DNA from: an uncultured Ruminococcus sp.
GTDB lineage: Bacteria; Bacillota; Clostridia; Oscillospirales; Ruminococcaceae
Assembly: GCA_900545345.1 (NCBI GenBank)
Contig: UQYQ01000006.1
Span: forward strand, 33,065-97,064
Direction: 5' to 3'
DNA length: 64,000 nt
Part shown: piece by piece, positions 26,680-36,722 of the stretch
Numbering within the stretch: the stretch's first letter is position 1
Layout of the letters: the number at the start of each line of letters is the position of its first letter
Translations under genes and position numbers: made by a program
Notes under the pieces: generated by a model
Databases searched by the model: none
Told to the model about the DNA's origin: nothing
Seen by the model: the letters and a program-made list of their open reading frames with translations, nothing else

Positions 26680-27075
26680 TTGGCCGGATTTAAACCAAGA
26701 AGATTATCTGAGGATATAAGAAGAATTATTTCGGGAAAAATAAGAGATTTAAAGGATCCGAGAATTAATTGCGGAGGAATGATAACTATTATTCGCTGTG
26801 ATGTTTCGAATGACAGCTCGTACTGCAAAGTCTATGTTTCATCATTTGAGGGCTATGAAAAAGCGAAAGAGGCAGTTAAAGGCTTTGAATCAGCGTCGGG
26901 ACTTTTAAAAAGAGAAATTTCTAATGTTTTAAGGCTTAGAAAATGTCCTGAGCTTGAGTTCGTTGCTGATGATTCTATGGAACATTCTATGAAAATCAAT
27001 AAAATTTTAAAGGATGTTTCAAAAGACGGCTCAGATGTTTATGAAAATGAAGATAAGCAGGAAAACACGGATTAA
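26680..27075 (+). CDS. rbfA: Ribosome-binding factor A
   Basis: 131 residues. 30S maturation factor. Starts FKPRRLSEDIRRIISGKIRD and has the DPRI and YVS motifs of the KH-like fold. TTG start after AAGGAG. Acidic C-terminal tail of about 20 residues. 111 nt after infB. Confidence 0.93.
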   Translation: MAGFKPRRLSEDIRRIISGKIRDLKDPRINCGGMITIIRCDVSNDSSYCKVYVSSFEGYEKAKEAVKGFESASGLLKREISNVLRLRKCPELEFVADDSMEHSMKINKILKDVSKDGSDVYENEDKQENTD

Positions 27076-27140
27076 TTCCTGATTTTTTGCTTAGGCAAAA
27101 AAATTAACTGCACAGTTTCCTTTAAAGGAGTGATAGACAG

Positions 27141-28100
27141 ATGGATTTTTCAGAAATTAAAAGTTTTTTGGAAAGTGATGAATGTGATAACGTTACAATT
27201 CTGACACATAAAAGTCCTGACGGTGATACTTTAGGAAGCGGATTCGCTATGTGTGAAATGCTTCGCAGTATGGGTAAGAAAGCAAATGTTATAAATAACG
27301 AGCCTTTTCCTCAAAGGTACAAAGAATTTATATATCCTGACTATGAGCCTATGGATTTTGAGGAGAAATGTGTCATAGCAGTGGATATTGCGGATTTGAA
27401 TTTGCTTGGCGATAATCTGTCAGAGTATAAAAAAGAGGGTAAAATTGACCTTTGCATTGACCATCACATAACCAATAAGAAATATGCAAAGCTGTATTAT
27501 ATTGATGAAAATGCCGCAGCTGCCTGTCAGATAGTTTATCAGCTTATAGAATTTATGGGAAGACCTATTAATAAACTGATTGCCACTTGTCTTTATTTAG
27601 GTTTGGCAACAGACACAGGCTGTTTTAAATTTGAAAGTGTTACACCTGAAACCCATATGATTGCAGCACAGCTTATATCTTATGGCATTAATCACTCGTA
27701 TATAAACCGTATGATGTTTGATGTAAAACCTAAAAGCGTTATTTCTGTGGAACAGCAGGTGATAGGTAATTTGCAATTTTATTTTAATGACAGATGTGCT
27801 GTTGAATTTGTTCCTAAAGCACTCATCGATAACAGTGGTGTTGAGGCGGCTGAGTTTGAAGATTTGTCAACAATTCCGCTTTCAGTTGAAGGTGTTGAAA
27901 TCGGCATTACCATTAAGGAAAAGGGTGAGAATGACTATAAGCTGTCGGTCAGAACAACCGAGAAGCATGATGCCAGTGCATTTTGTCAAAGCTTCGGCGG
28001 CGGCGGTCATCTTCGTGCTGCCGGATGTCAGATTATCGGAACATATGATGAGGTAATAAAAAAGGTTATTGATAAGGCTTCAGAGCTTTTTGTCAATTAA
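27141..28100 (+). CDS. nrnA: DHH/DHHA1 phosphoesterase NrnA
   Basis: 319 residues. Bifunctional oligoribonuclease and pAp phosphatase. HKSPDGDTLGSG (about 23-34), the DHHIT motif (about 109-113) and the C-terminal DHHA1 GGGGHLRAAGC are intact. It degrades 2-5-mer RNAs (and pGpG in c-di-GMP turnover). Between rbfA and truB as in many Firmicutes. Confidence 0.93.
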   Translation: MDFSEIKSFLESDECDNVTILTHKSPDGDTLGSGFAMCEMLRSMGKKANVINNEPFPQRYKEFIYPDYEPMDFEEKCVIAVDIADLNLLGDNLSEYKKEGKIDLCIDHHITNKKYAKLYYIDENAAAACQIVYQLIEFMGRPINKLIATCLYLGLATDTGCFKFESVTPETHMIAAQLISYGINHSYINRMMFDVKPKSVISVEQQVIGNLQFYFNDRCAVEFVPKALIDNSGVEAAEFEDLSTIPLSVEGVEIGITIKEKGENDYKLSVRTTEKHDASAFCQSFGGGGHLRAAGCQIIGTYDEVIKKVIDKASELFVN

Positions 28101-28106
28101 GATATT

Positions 28107-29006
28107 ATGGAAAAAGAATTAAACGGAATTATTATTATAAACAAGCCTGAAGGTTTTACATCATTTGATGTTATTGCAAAGCTGAGGGGCATGCTTCATA
28201 TGAAAAGGCTCGGTCATGCAGGAACATTAGACCCAATGGCAACCGGTGTGCTTCCTGTTTTTGTCGGCAAAGCAACAAAGGCATGCGATATTTTACCCAA
28301 TGATGAGAAAAGCTATGAAGCAGGATTTAAGCTTGGGGTAAAAACTGACACGCAGGACATAACAGGGCGTATTGTTTTTGAGGAAAAATCAAATGCAAAG
28401 CCTGATGATATTTATGAAAAGGTAAAGTTGTTTTTAGGCGAAACAGAACAGATTCCGCCTATGTATTCGGCTGTTTCTATCGGCGGAAAACGTCTTTATG
28501 AGCTTGCCCGTGAGGGAAAAGAAATTGAGAGACGCCCACGGAAAATTCGCGTAGATAAAATAGAAGTTTTGAATTTTGATGAAAATTCACAGACAGGAAG
28601 CTTAAAAATATACTGCTCTAAGGGAACATATATAAGAACAATAATTCACGATTTGGGGGATGCTCTCGGAACCGGCGGTGTTTTAACATCACTTGAGAGG
28701 ACTTCTTCAAGCGGATATGATATTTCACAAAGCCATACACTAGATGAAATTCAAACGCTTGTTGACAGTGGGAAAAGCGTTGAAGATATAATGCTTTCAA
28801 TTGACAGTGCGTTTGAGGAATATGAAAAGATAGTTTTAAATCAAAAGCACACAAGATTATATAAAAATGGTGTAAGACTGAGAGATGAACAGGTGGGGGT
28901 AAGTCCTGACAAAAGTCTATATAGAGTTTATGGCTTTGATAATGAATTTCTTGGGTTGGGATGCTTCAAAAACGGGGAGTTCTGCAGTCGTAAAAACTTT
29001 TATTAA
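28107..29006 (+). CDS. truB: tRNA pseudouridine-55 synthase
   Basis: 299 residues. Makes pseudouridine 55 in the T loop. GHAGTLDPMATGVLP holds the catalytic Asp42. KRLYELAREG and the C-terminal extension fit the family. Only 6 nt after nrnA, with little sign of its own strong Shine-Dalgarno, so probably coupled. Confidence 0.95.
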   Translation: MEKELNGIIIINKPEGFTSFDVIAKLRGMLHMKRLGHAGTLDPMATGVLPVFVGKATKACDILPNDEKSYEAGFKLGVKTDTQDITGRIVFEEKSNAKPDDIYEKVKLFLGETEQIPPMYSAVSIGGKRLYELAREGKEIERRPRKIRVDKIEVLNFDENSQTGSLKIYCSKGTYIRTIIHDLGDALGTGGVLTSLERTSSSGYDISQSHTLDEIQTLVDSGKSVEDIMLSIDSAFEEYEKIVLNQKHTRLYKNGVRLRDEQVGVSPDKSLYRVYGFDNEFLGLGCFKNGEFCSRKNFY

Positions 29007-29029
29007 CACTGGAAAAAGGTGGAATCCCT

Positions 29030-29968
29030 TTGAAAGATATAACGAATTGGCATCATGTGCCTAAAGAAAAAACTGCGGTGGCACTTGGTCTTTTTGACGG
29101 AGTTCACAAGGGACATCAGTTGGTTATCAGCCGTGTTGTCGACAGCAAACCGCAGTATAAGGCGACAGTATTTACTTTCAAGACGGATACCGTTACATCT
29201 AAAGGTTATGACGGAAAGATTCAAATGCTGATAACTGATGAAGAAAAACAACGAAGATTTGACGAACAGGGTGTTGATTATATCTATTGTTCGGATTTTT
29301 CTTCATTAAAGGATATGTCTGACGAAGACTTTGTGAGAAAAATACTTATTGGAAAACTTAATGCAGGCTATGTAGCATGCGGTGCGGATTTCCGTTTTGG
29401 AAAAGGTGCAATGGGTAATGCACAAAGGCTGTGTGAGCTTGGTAGAAAATACGGTATAAAGGTTGAGGTTGTAAATCAGCTTGTTTATAACGGCGAAGTG
29501 ATAAGCTCAACTGAAATAAGAAATCTTATCAGTGAAGGTAAAATTTCACAGGCAAATAAACTGCTTGGGTATAATTACGGTTATACACTTTATGTTGAAC
29601 ATGGATTTCATCGGGGAAGCACATGGGATTTCCCTACTATTAATCAGTCTATTCCGAAAGGTCTTGTTTTGCCCAAGTTCGGTGTGTATTGTTCAAAAGT
29701 AACAATTGACGGTGAAGCTTATAGAGGGGTTACGAATATCGGAGTTAAACCTACTGTGAAAGAAAATATTGCCGGTCCTCTTGCAGAAACCTTTATAATT
29801 GATTTCAGCGGGGATTTGTATGGACAAATAATAAAAATTGAGCTATATGAATTTGTTCGCCCTGAAAGAATGTTTGACAGTTTTGATGAGCTTAAAGCGG
29901 AAATCAGCAGAAATACAGAGTTCACAAAACAGTATTTTGCCGATAGGGATAAAAGTCTTAACAGTTAA
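29030..29968 (+). CDS. ribF: Bifunctional riboflavin kinase/FAD synthetase
   Basis: 312 residues. N-terminal nucleotidyltransferase with LGLFDGVHKGHQ (about 19-30) and GADFRFGKGAMGN; C-terminal riboflavin-kinase domain (about 185-305) with the TWDFPTIN motif. Makes FMN and FAD. TTG start. Last gene of the rimP operon. Confidence 0.95.
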   Translation: MKDITNWHHVPKEKTAVALGLFDGVHKGHQLVISRVVDSKPQYKATVFTFKTDTVTSKGYDGKIQMLITDEEKQRRFDEQGVDYIYCSDFSSLKDMSDEDFVRKILIGKLNAGYVACGADFRFGKGAMGNAQRLCELGRKYGIKVEVVNQLVYNGEVISSTEIRNLISEGKISQANKLLGYNYGYTLYVEHGFHRGSTWDFPTINQSIPKGLVLPKFGVYCSKVTIDGEAYRGVTNIGVKPTVKENIAGPLAETFIIDFSGDLYGQIIKIELYEFVRPERMFDSFDELKAEISRNTEFTKQYFADRDKSLNS

Positions 29969-30048
29969 ATTTATTAATGAAACATCACTGGAAATGCAAT
30001 TGTGTTTTCGGTTTGAAAGATATAATTTCAAGAAAGGATAGATTTAAA

Positions 30049-31506
30049 ATGAATAAGGTTAGAACAAGATTTGCACCAAGTCCAACAGGATACATGCATA
30101 TCGGGAATTTAAGAACAGCACTTTTTACTTATATTATTGCGAAAAAAAACGGCGGAGATTTTATTCTGAGGATTGAAGATACCGATAGAGAAAGATTAGT
30201 TGAGGGTGCAACAGATGTTATTTATAACACGCTTAAAGAATGCGGACTAAACTGGGACGAAGGTCCTGACGTTGGAGGCGAATATGGTCCTTATATTCAG
30301 TCTGAAAGAATGGGAATGTATAAGGATTTTGCAATAGAGCTTGTTGAAAAAGGCGAAGCATATTACTGCTTCTGTGATAAAGAGCGTCTGGACGAGCTAA
30401 AGGCTGTTCAGGAGGCAAGCGGTGTTATGCCTATGTATGACAGGCATTGCAGAAATCTAAGTGAAGAAGAAGTAAAAGAAAAGCTTGAAGCGGGAATCCC
30501 TTATGTTATTCGTCAGAAAATTCCTACAGAGGGCGAAACAACTTTCCACGATGAGCTTTATGGTGACATAACAACACCTAACTCAACTCTTGACGACCAG
30601 ATTCTTTTAAAGAGTGACGGTTATCCGACATATAATTTCGCGAATGTTATTGACGACCACCTGATGGGTATTACACATATTGTAAGAGGAAATGAGTATC
30701 TTTCTTCAACACCTAAGTACAATCTTCTTTATGAGGCATTCGGCTGGGAAGTTCCAAAGTATATACATGTTGAGCATATTATGAAGGACAAGCAGCATAA
30801 GCTTGCTAAGCGTGACGGAGACGCTTCATATCAGGATTTAATTAAGCAGGGTTATCTGACAGAAGCAATACTGAATTACATTGCTTTGCTTGGTTGGGCA
30901 CCAAAGGGTGAAAGAGAGATTTTCACACTTCCCGAACTGATTGAAGAATTTGAAATTTCGGGGCTTTCAAAGTCACCTGCTATATTCGACCCAATGAAAC
31001 TGAAGGCTATAAACGGAGAGTATATCAGAAAAATGCCTATTGAAGAGTTTGAAGCACACGCAATGCCTTATTTAAAGCAGGCTATTAAGCGTGAGGATAT
31101 TAATCTTCGTGAAGTGGCAGAGCTTCTTCAGCCAAGAACAGAACTTTTCACAGATATTCCTGAACAGATTGATTTTATTGATGAAATGCCTGAGTATGAT
31201 AATTCTTTATATTGTCATAAAAAGATGAAAACAAATGAAGAAAATTCTCTGACTTCATTAAAAGAAGTTCTTCCTGTTTTAGAGGGCATTGATGAGGATA
31301 ACTGGAATCAGGATACTATATACAATACAGTTGTAGAACTTGTTAAGAAGATGGAAGTCAAGAACGGTATTGTTTTCTGGCCTCTTAGAGTTGCTGTTTC
31401 CGGAAAGTCATTTACACCAGGCGGCGGAGTAGAACTTTGCGTTATTTTAGGAAAAGATGAATCAATTAAGAGAGTTAAGGCAGCCATTGAAAAACTATCT
31501 CAATAA
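30049..31506 (+). CDS. gltX: Glutamyl-tRNA synthetase
   Basis: 485 residues, a normal length. The HIGH-like site is in PSPTGYMHIGNLRT and the KMSKS-like site in KLAKRDGDAS. Probably non-discriminating (also charging tRNA-Gln), as usual in Clostridia; this is inference. ATG 30049 matches the conserved N-terminus KVRTRFAPSP and follows AGAAAGGA; an upstream in-frame ATG at 29977 would add 24 non-conserved residues. Confidence 0.95.
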   Translation: MNKVRTRFAPSPTGYMHIGNLRTALFTYIIAKKNGGDFILRIEDTDRERLVEGATDVIYNTLKECGLNWDEGPDVGGEYGPYIQSERMGMYKDFAIELVEKGEAYYCFCDKERLDELKAVQEASGVMPMYDRHCRNLSEEEVKEKLEAGIPYVIRQKIPTEGETTFHDELYGDITTPNSTLDDQILLKSDGYPTYNFANVIDDHLMGITHIVRGNEYLSSTPKYNLLYEAFGWEVPKYIHVEHIMKDKQHKLAKRDGDASYQDLIKQGYLTEAILNYIALLGWAPKGEREIFTLPELIEEFEISGLSKSPAIFDPMKLKAINGEYIRKMPIEEFEAHAMPYLKQAIKREDINLREVAELLQPRTELFTDIPEQIDFIDEMPEYDNSLYCHKKMKTNEENSLTSLKEVLPVLEGIDEDNWNQDTIYNTVVELVKKMEVKNGIVFWPLRVAVSGKSFTPGGGVELCVILGKDESIKRVKAAIEKLSQ

Positions 31507-31587
31507 CTTTTCATATAACTATCACAATAAGCTGTTAAAATACAGAAAAAGTTTTAAATAACAATAGCTTGAGGAGGTTATTCTCAA

Positions 31588-32556
31588 ATGATTGAGGTTA
31601 AAAATCTTTCAAAGCATTTTGGTGATAAAAAAGCAGTTGACGGTATTTCTTTCACAGTGAATGACGGTGAAATACTTGGCTTTTTAGGTCCTAATGGTGC
31701 TGGAAAATCAACAACAATGAATATTTTGACCGGATATATTTCGTCAACAGACGGTGTTGCGTTAATAGACGGCATTGATATATTGGAAAACCCTATCAAA
31801 GCTAAGCAGAAGATAGGTTATCTTCCTGAGCAGCCGCCGTTTTATGTGGACATGACGGTTAAGGAATATCTTTGTTTTGTTTATGATTTGAAAAAATGCA
31901 AGCTTCCCAGAAACACTCACTTAGCTGATATTTGCAGGCTTGTGAAAATAGACAATGTTTATAACAGGGTGATAAAGAATTTATCAAAGGGGTATAAGCA
32001 AAGAGTGGGTCTGGCTCAGGCGTTGATAGGCAATCCTAATGTGCTTATTTTAGACGAGCCTACGGTCGGACTTGACCCGAATCAGATTATAGAAATAAGG
32101 ACTCTTATCAAAAGACTCGGTAAAAATCATACTGTTATTTTATCATCTCATATTTTGTCTGAGGTTCAGGCTGTATGCGATAAAATTGTCGTAATAAATC
32201 AGGGTAAGATTGTTGCCGACGACACCGAAGAAAATCTTTCAAGAAATCTTGTAAATAATAATAAAATTTCAGTGAAGATTGACGGGCCTTCAAGTGAAGT
32301 TGAAAAGGTAATAAGCTCAATATCAGATGTTAAGATTGTTGAGCTTACTTCAAAGGAAACTGATGATTTCTGTGAATTTTCTATTGAGTCTAATGAGGGT
32401 GCCGACATTCGTCGTGAATTGTTTAAGAGAATTGCCGAGAGAAACTGGTGTATTATGGAGCTTAAAACTTCTGATATGTCGCTTGAAGATATATTCTTGA
32501 AATTAACTGTCGGAGAGAGTGTTCCGACAGTTAAGAAATACGGAGGTGTAAGATAA
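31588..32556 (+). CDS. ABC transporter ATP-binding protein (Gld-type)
   Basis: 322 residues. Walker A GPNGAGKST (34-42), signature LSKGYKQRVGLAQAL, Walker B VLILDEPTVGLDP. About 90 residues follow the ATPase core, as in GldA-like and other ABC-2 systems. AGGAGG precedes the ATG. It overlaps the permease gene by 1 nt (four-gene unit 31588-36529). Confidence 0.92.
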   Translation: MIEVKNLSKHFGDKKAVDGISFTVNDGEILGFLGPNGAGKSTTMNILTGYISSTDGVALIDGIDILENPIKAKQKIGYLPEQPPFYVDMTVKEYLCFVYDLKKCKLPRNTHLADICRLVKIDNVYNRVIKNLSKGYKQRVGLAQALIGNPNVLILDEPTVGLDPNQIIEIRTLIKRLGKNHTVILSSHILSEVQAVCDKIVVINQGKIVADDTEENLSRNLVNNNKISVKIDGPSSEVEKVISSISDVKIVELTSKETDDFCEFSIESNEGADIRRELFKRIAERNWCIMELKTSDMSLEDIFLKLTVGESVPTVKKYGGVR

Positions 32557-33296
32557 TGAAAGCAATTTTTAGAAGAGAATTTGTTTCGTATTTTACCACA
32601 CCGATAGGATACATATTTCTTGCAATTTTCTTTGCGTTAGCAGGAATTGATTATTCTGTTACATCAATAGCTAAAGGTTCGGCAGGGTCTTCAGGTGAGG
32701 TTCAGGGATACGGAACAGCAGAGCTTACACAGTTCTTCTTATGGCTTTTGCTTATTATAGTAATTTTAATTCCTATACTGACTATGAGAACATTATCAGA
32801 GGACAAAAGACAAAAGACCGACCAGGTGTTATTGACTTCTCCTGTGAATTTATCCGGCGTTGTGGGCGGAAAGTTTTTAGCGTCATTTTTAGTTTACATG
32901 ATCGGTGTTTCAATTACACTTGTGTTTTCTGTAATTGTTTCTGCATTTGCAAAGCCTGACTGGATAACAATAGCAGGAAATATTGTAGGATTGCTTCTTT
33001 TAGGGGCAGCGTGTATTTCAATAGGAATATTCGCTTCAAGCTTAACTGAAAATCAAGTTATTTCTGCGGTTATCAGCTTGGCTTCAATTGGACTTATGAG
33101 CTTGTTGTCGGTTATTGCAAGCTTCATACCTATTGAGTTTATTCAAAAAATACTGACTAAAATATGCTTCTTAGAAAGATATATCGGTTTCACATACGGA
33201 CAATTTGATTTGTCGAGTGCGTTGTATTTTATCAGCGTTACCGTTGCATTCTTGTTCTTTACAGTAAGAGTGCTTGAAAAACGCCGCTGGGCATAA
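32556..33296 (+). CDS. ABC-2 type permease (GldF-like)
   Basis: 246 residues, about six membrane helices. Starts MKAIFRREFVSYFTTPIGYI, the usual opening of GldF-type permeases, and has MRTLSEDKRQKTDQVLLTSP after the second helix. It pairs with the ATPase upstream. The start overlaps the ATPase stop. Confidence 0.9.
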   Translation: MKAIFRREFVSYFTTPIGYIFLAIFFALAGIDYSVTSIAKGSAGSSGEVQGYGTAELTQFFLWLLLIIVILIPILTMRTLSEDKRQKTDQVLLTSPVNLSGVVGGKFLASFLVYMIGVSITLVFSVIVSAFAKPDWITIAGNIVGLLLLGAACISIGIFASSLTENQVISAVISLASIGLMSLLSVIASFIPIEFIQKILTKICFLERYIGFTYGQFDLSSALYFISVTVAFLFFTVRVLEKRRWA

Positions 33297-33309
33297 GGGA
33301 GGTAGCGAT

Positions 33310-34941
33310 ATGAGCAATATGGACGATAAGGAACTTAAAAAGAATTCAACAGAAGCTTCGGTTGAAGCTGATAACACAGAGGCTTTAGAAAGCAAAGTGA
33401 AGGAGTCAGAAAAAAAAGATAAAAAAAATATGGTAAAGAAGAATCATAAAAAGCTTAAACATGGCACTATGGCGACTGTTTTAACAGTTGTATTCGTTGC
33501 TGTTTTAGTGCTTGTCAATGTCGTTGCAACAAGTGTTTTCGAGAGATTTCCGCTTACAATTGATATGACATCAGATGATTCTTATACAATTTCAGATGAA
33601 ACTCTGGATTATATAAAAAATGTAGATAAGAAAATAAAAGTTACAGTTTTAGCCGAAGAAAGTGAATTTACTTCAACATCGAAATATATTCGTCAGGCTA
33701 ATGAAATTTTACAGAACATCTCAAAGAGCAATAAAAATATAAGTGTTGAATATATAGATTTAATGTCTAATCCGGAACTTAAATCAGAATATGAAGAGTC
33801 ACTTTCAGAGTATGATATAATAGTTGAAGCAGGTGACAATCATGAGAGAACAACTGTTGTCCACCCTCAGGATTTGGTTAAATTTTCATCTGACTTTGAA
33901 ACTTCTTTTCAGCAGAATATGGGTGCGACGCTTGAAACCTTTATAGAGTATTACGGAGGTATGACTGCTATTAAGTCTTATGCGACGGGAATTGAGAGCA
34001 ATTGTGCAGAGCAGGCATTTGCATCTGCTATTTTGAAGGTAACAGATGCTGATCCTAAAACCGTTACTTTTTTAACAGGAAGAAATGAAATTGCTGCTTT
34101 ATCTTATTTTCAAACGCTTCTTAAAGCAAACGGATATATTGTAAACAGCGTTGACATCACCACGCAGGAGATTCCAAAGGAAACAAACCTTGTTGTAATG
34201 GGAGCACCGAGTGTTGATTATACGGCTAAAGAAGTTGAAAAGGTATCTGCATTTTTAGACAACGGCGGAAAGCTTAAAAAGAATCTTTTATATATTGAAA
34301 GCGTTCAACAGGGTGATACACCTAATATTGACGAACTTTTAGAGGAATACGGAATAAAGTTCAGAAATGAATTTGTATATGATTCAAACGGCAGTAATGC
34401 GAGCAACGGATATGTGTTCATGGAACGGGCAAACGATAAGTTCATGGAAGACATCAAAGATGATTCTCTCAGACTGTTTACGAGTATATATACAAAACCT
34501 ATTACAATTGAATTTAATGAAAAATCTATGAAGACCTGTGAAGCATATGTTCAGACTTCGGATACAGGTTATACAATGGACAGCAAGCAAAAAGAACTTA
34601 CCAGCGGTGTCACAGTTACTGCTGCTGTTGGTTCAAAAGCAGTTTTCATTGATAACGGGGCAGAATACAGCAATTTAATTGCACTTGGTTCAGAATATTT
34701 TCTTGATGACACCGTTCTTCAGATGTCACAGTATTTAAACAGACAGTGGATATTAAGCCTTGTAAACGGAGTAACAGGAAAATCTTCGGATATAACAATT
34801 GAACCGAAAACCGTTGAGGGAAGTTTATTCGATCTTACAAACACACAAATCAGAGTACTTGAATGGACATTTATAGTCATAATTCCGATCATTGTACTTG
34901 CAATCGGTATTACAGTTTGGATTAAGAGAAAGAACAGATAA
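33310..34941 (+). CDS. GldG-family membrane protein
   Basis: 543 residues. A Lys/Glu-rich cytosolic N-terminus (about 1-55), one membrane helix (about 60-80), a large extracellular domain with the TSDDSYTISDETLDYI motif of the GldG/DUF7088 family, and a C-terminal helix followed by WIKRKNR. ATG 33310 has GGGAGG just upstream. In Bacteroidetes GldG serves gliding; here it belongs to a widespread Clostridial ABC cassette of unknown substrate. Confidence 0.85.
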   Translation: MSNMDDKELKKNSTEASVEADNTEALESKVKESEKKDKKNMVKKNHKKLKHGTMATVLTVVFVAVLVLVNVVATSVFERFPLTIDMTSDDSYTISDETLDYIKNVDKKIKVTVLAEESEFTSTSKYIRQANEILQNISKSNKNISVEYIDLMSNPELKSEYEESLSEYDIIVEAGDNHERTTVVHPQDLVKFSSDFETSFQQNMGATLETFIEYYGGMTAIKSYATGIESNCAEQAFASAILKVTDADPKTVTFLTGRNEIAALSYFQTLLKANGYIVNSVDITTQEIPKETNLVVMGAPSVDYTAKEVEKVSAFLDNGGKLKKNLLYIESVQQGDTPNIDELLEEYGIKFRNEFVYDSNGSNASNGYVFMERANDKFMEDIKDDSLRLFTSIYTKPITIEFNEKSMKTCEAYVQTSDTGYTMDSKQKELTSGVTVTAAVGSKAVFIDNGAEYSNLIALGSEYFLDDTVLQMSQYLNRQWILSLVNGVTGKSSDITIEPKTVEGSLFDLTNTQIRVLEWTFIVIIPIIVLAIGITVWIKRKNR

Positions 34942-35002
34942 GTTAAGCAAAAACATGCTTAAAGCATTATTGGAGCAATACTTCTGAGGAGCATAGATAT
35001 AT

Positions 35003-36529
35003 ATGAATTCTAAAATTAAAAGCATAATTATTTGTGCTGTCGTAATTGTTTGTTTGGGTGTTACATTACTTGTGCTTAATTTAACAGGTAAGAATGATGA
35101 CAGCTCAAGTGATATTTCGTCAAGTATAGCTGACAGCAAGTCTGCTATACCGCTTATGAACGGCATTGCAGACAATCTCGACAATACATATGTAAAATCT
35201 GTTGAAATAACAAATGAAAAAGACAGTTTTACAATAAGCCAGATTAAAAGCAAGACAGCCGAATGGGAAATAAAAGAATTAAAAGAAATTGAGCAATCTA
35301 ATATTGTATACAGCGGACTTGCTTCAGGGATAGCCAGTTTATCTGCCACGGACATAGTGGAAGAGAATGCAGGTGATTTAAGTAAATACGGACTCAAAAA
35401 TCCTAAGACTAAATTTACGGTTGAGTTTTCTGATGATAAGAACACGAAAAAAACATATTTAATCGGTGACGTTTCCCCTAAGGACAGTGACTATTATATT
35501 TGTGAAGATGGGAAGAGCACAGTATATACGATAGATTCGGGTTCGTTGGCATATTTTTTCTATACAAAGGAAGATTTCATTTCTCTTACATTGCTTGATA
35601 AACCGGCAAGTGATGATGACTATCCTGATTTTATAAAAGAAACGATTTCAGTTAAGTCACTTGGTTATGATATGGTTATTACCACCCCGAAGGAAACTTT
35701 AGATTATATGCCGTCGGCACAGGTTATGACAGAACCGGTTTTTGCATATCTTGATGTGACAAACTCAGCAAGTATAACACACGGTATGTGGGGCCTGTCA
35801 GCGTCAGCGGCAGTGGTAGCACACCCTGATAAAAATGACTTTAAGAAATATGGAATTTCAGACCCTATGACTAAGGTAACGCTTAAAACCGGTGACGGGA
35901 CATATACCTTGTCGATAGGCAACCCGATTTATGCAAAGGATTCAGACGGAAAAGAAACATCGGCAGTTGAGTATTATTACACATACTTGGACGGTGTAAG
36001 CGGCAAGGATGTTATATTTAAGGTTTCAACAGCCAGTCTGCCATGGGCGGGAGTTAATCCGTCAGACTTTATATCAGGACTTATGACATATAATGCTGCA
36101 ACAGATTTAAAATCAGTTGTTGTTGACGATGGAAAAGAAAAGACTGAATTTAAGCTCAAGTCTGTTGTTGACCCTGATGCTGAGGCTGATGAGGACGGAC
36201 AAAAGCAGATGCTGCTGAATTCAGTAACATCAAACGGAAAGAGCCTTGATGTTGAAGTCTGGAAAGGCTGGTATCAGTATCTTCTTCAATGTCCGACTAC
36301 TGAGGTCTATTTTAAAGAACCTGAGACCGAGTGCTATCTGACAGTTAGCATTAACAGGAACGACGGCGGTAAAGATGTTTTGAAATTCTTTAAGGACACA
36401 ACCAGAAGAACTATTGTAAAATTAAACGGAAAAACAAGCTATCGTATTGAAAGTTCTTATGTAAATAAGCTGGTTTCTAATATGAAGCTTGCAATAGAAG
36501 GCAAAGAAATTAATACAGACGATTTATAA
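35003..36529 (+). CDS. DUF4340-containing membrane-anchored protein
   Basis: 508 residues. An N-terminal helix (about 6-28) followed by a Ser/Asp-rich linker, then two or more repeats of the form LSKYGLKNPKTKFTVEF and FKKYGISDPMTKVTL, each typical of DUF4340. It regularly follows GldG-like genes. Probably extracellular, membrane-tethered; function unknown. Confidence 0.85.
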   Translation: MNSKIKSIIICAVVIVCLGVTLLVLNLTGKNDDSSSDISSSIADSKSAIPLMNGIADNLDNTYVKSVEITNEKDSFTISQIKSKTAEWEIKELKEIEQSNIVYSGLASGIASLSATDIVEENAGDLSKYGLKNPKTKFTVEFSDDKNTKKTYLIGDVSPKDSDYYICEDGKSTVYTIDSGSLAYFFYTKEDFISLTLLDKPASDDDYPDFIKETISVKSLGYDMVITTPKETLDYMPSAQVMTEPVFAYLDVTNSASITHGMWGLSASAAVVAHPDKNDFKKYGISDPMTKVTLKTGDGTYTLSIGNPIYAKDSDGKETSAVEYYYTYLDGVSGKDVIFKVSTASLPWAGVNPSDFISGLMTYNAATDLKSVVVDDGKEKTEFKLKSVVDPDAEADEDGQKQMLLNSVTSNGKSLDVEVWKGWYQYLLQCPTTEVYFKEPETECYLTVSINRNDGGKDVLKFFKDTTRRTIVKLNGKTSYRIESSYVNKLVSNMKLAIEGKEINTDDL

Positions 36530-36539
36530 ACCATTACTT

Positions 36540-36592
36540 TTGTCACTTTTAGGTGAGTGACAACTGAAAGCTTTAATTTGTTAAAGCTTTCA
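36540..36592 (+). repeat. Two tandem perfect hairpins
   Basis: TTGTCACT/AGTGACAA (8 bp) is followed by TGAAAGCTTTAA/TTAAAGCTTTCA (12 bp, loop TTTG; 36565-36576 with 36581-36592). A third, imperfect AAGCTT...AAGCTT pairing extends to about 36632. No clean T tract. Probably the end of the DUF4340 transcript. Confidence 0.5.
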
Positions 36593-36686
36593 AGGCCAAA
36601 GCTTAGTCATTTTAAATGATGAGTTAAAGCTTCTTATAAATTTTTATTAAGGCTAATAAAAGACAATTTTCACATTGAGAATTTGC

Positions 36687-36692
36687 TATAAT
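36687..36692 (+). promoter_or_regulatory. Extended -10 promoter of the 96-residue hypothetical
   Basis: TGCTATAAT just 30 nt before the start codon; no good -35 box at standard spacing (AGACAA is 20 bp upstream). Confidence 0.45.
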
Positions 36693-36722
36693 TGGTCTTA
36701 GCAAAGAAAGGGAGGAAACAAA

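Noticed and set aside
36540..36640. Insertion-sequence ends after the DUF4340 gene
   Set aside because: The inverted repeats are close together with 4-8-nt loops and have no transposase or target duplication, so they are hairpins rather than element ends.
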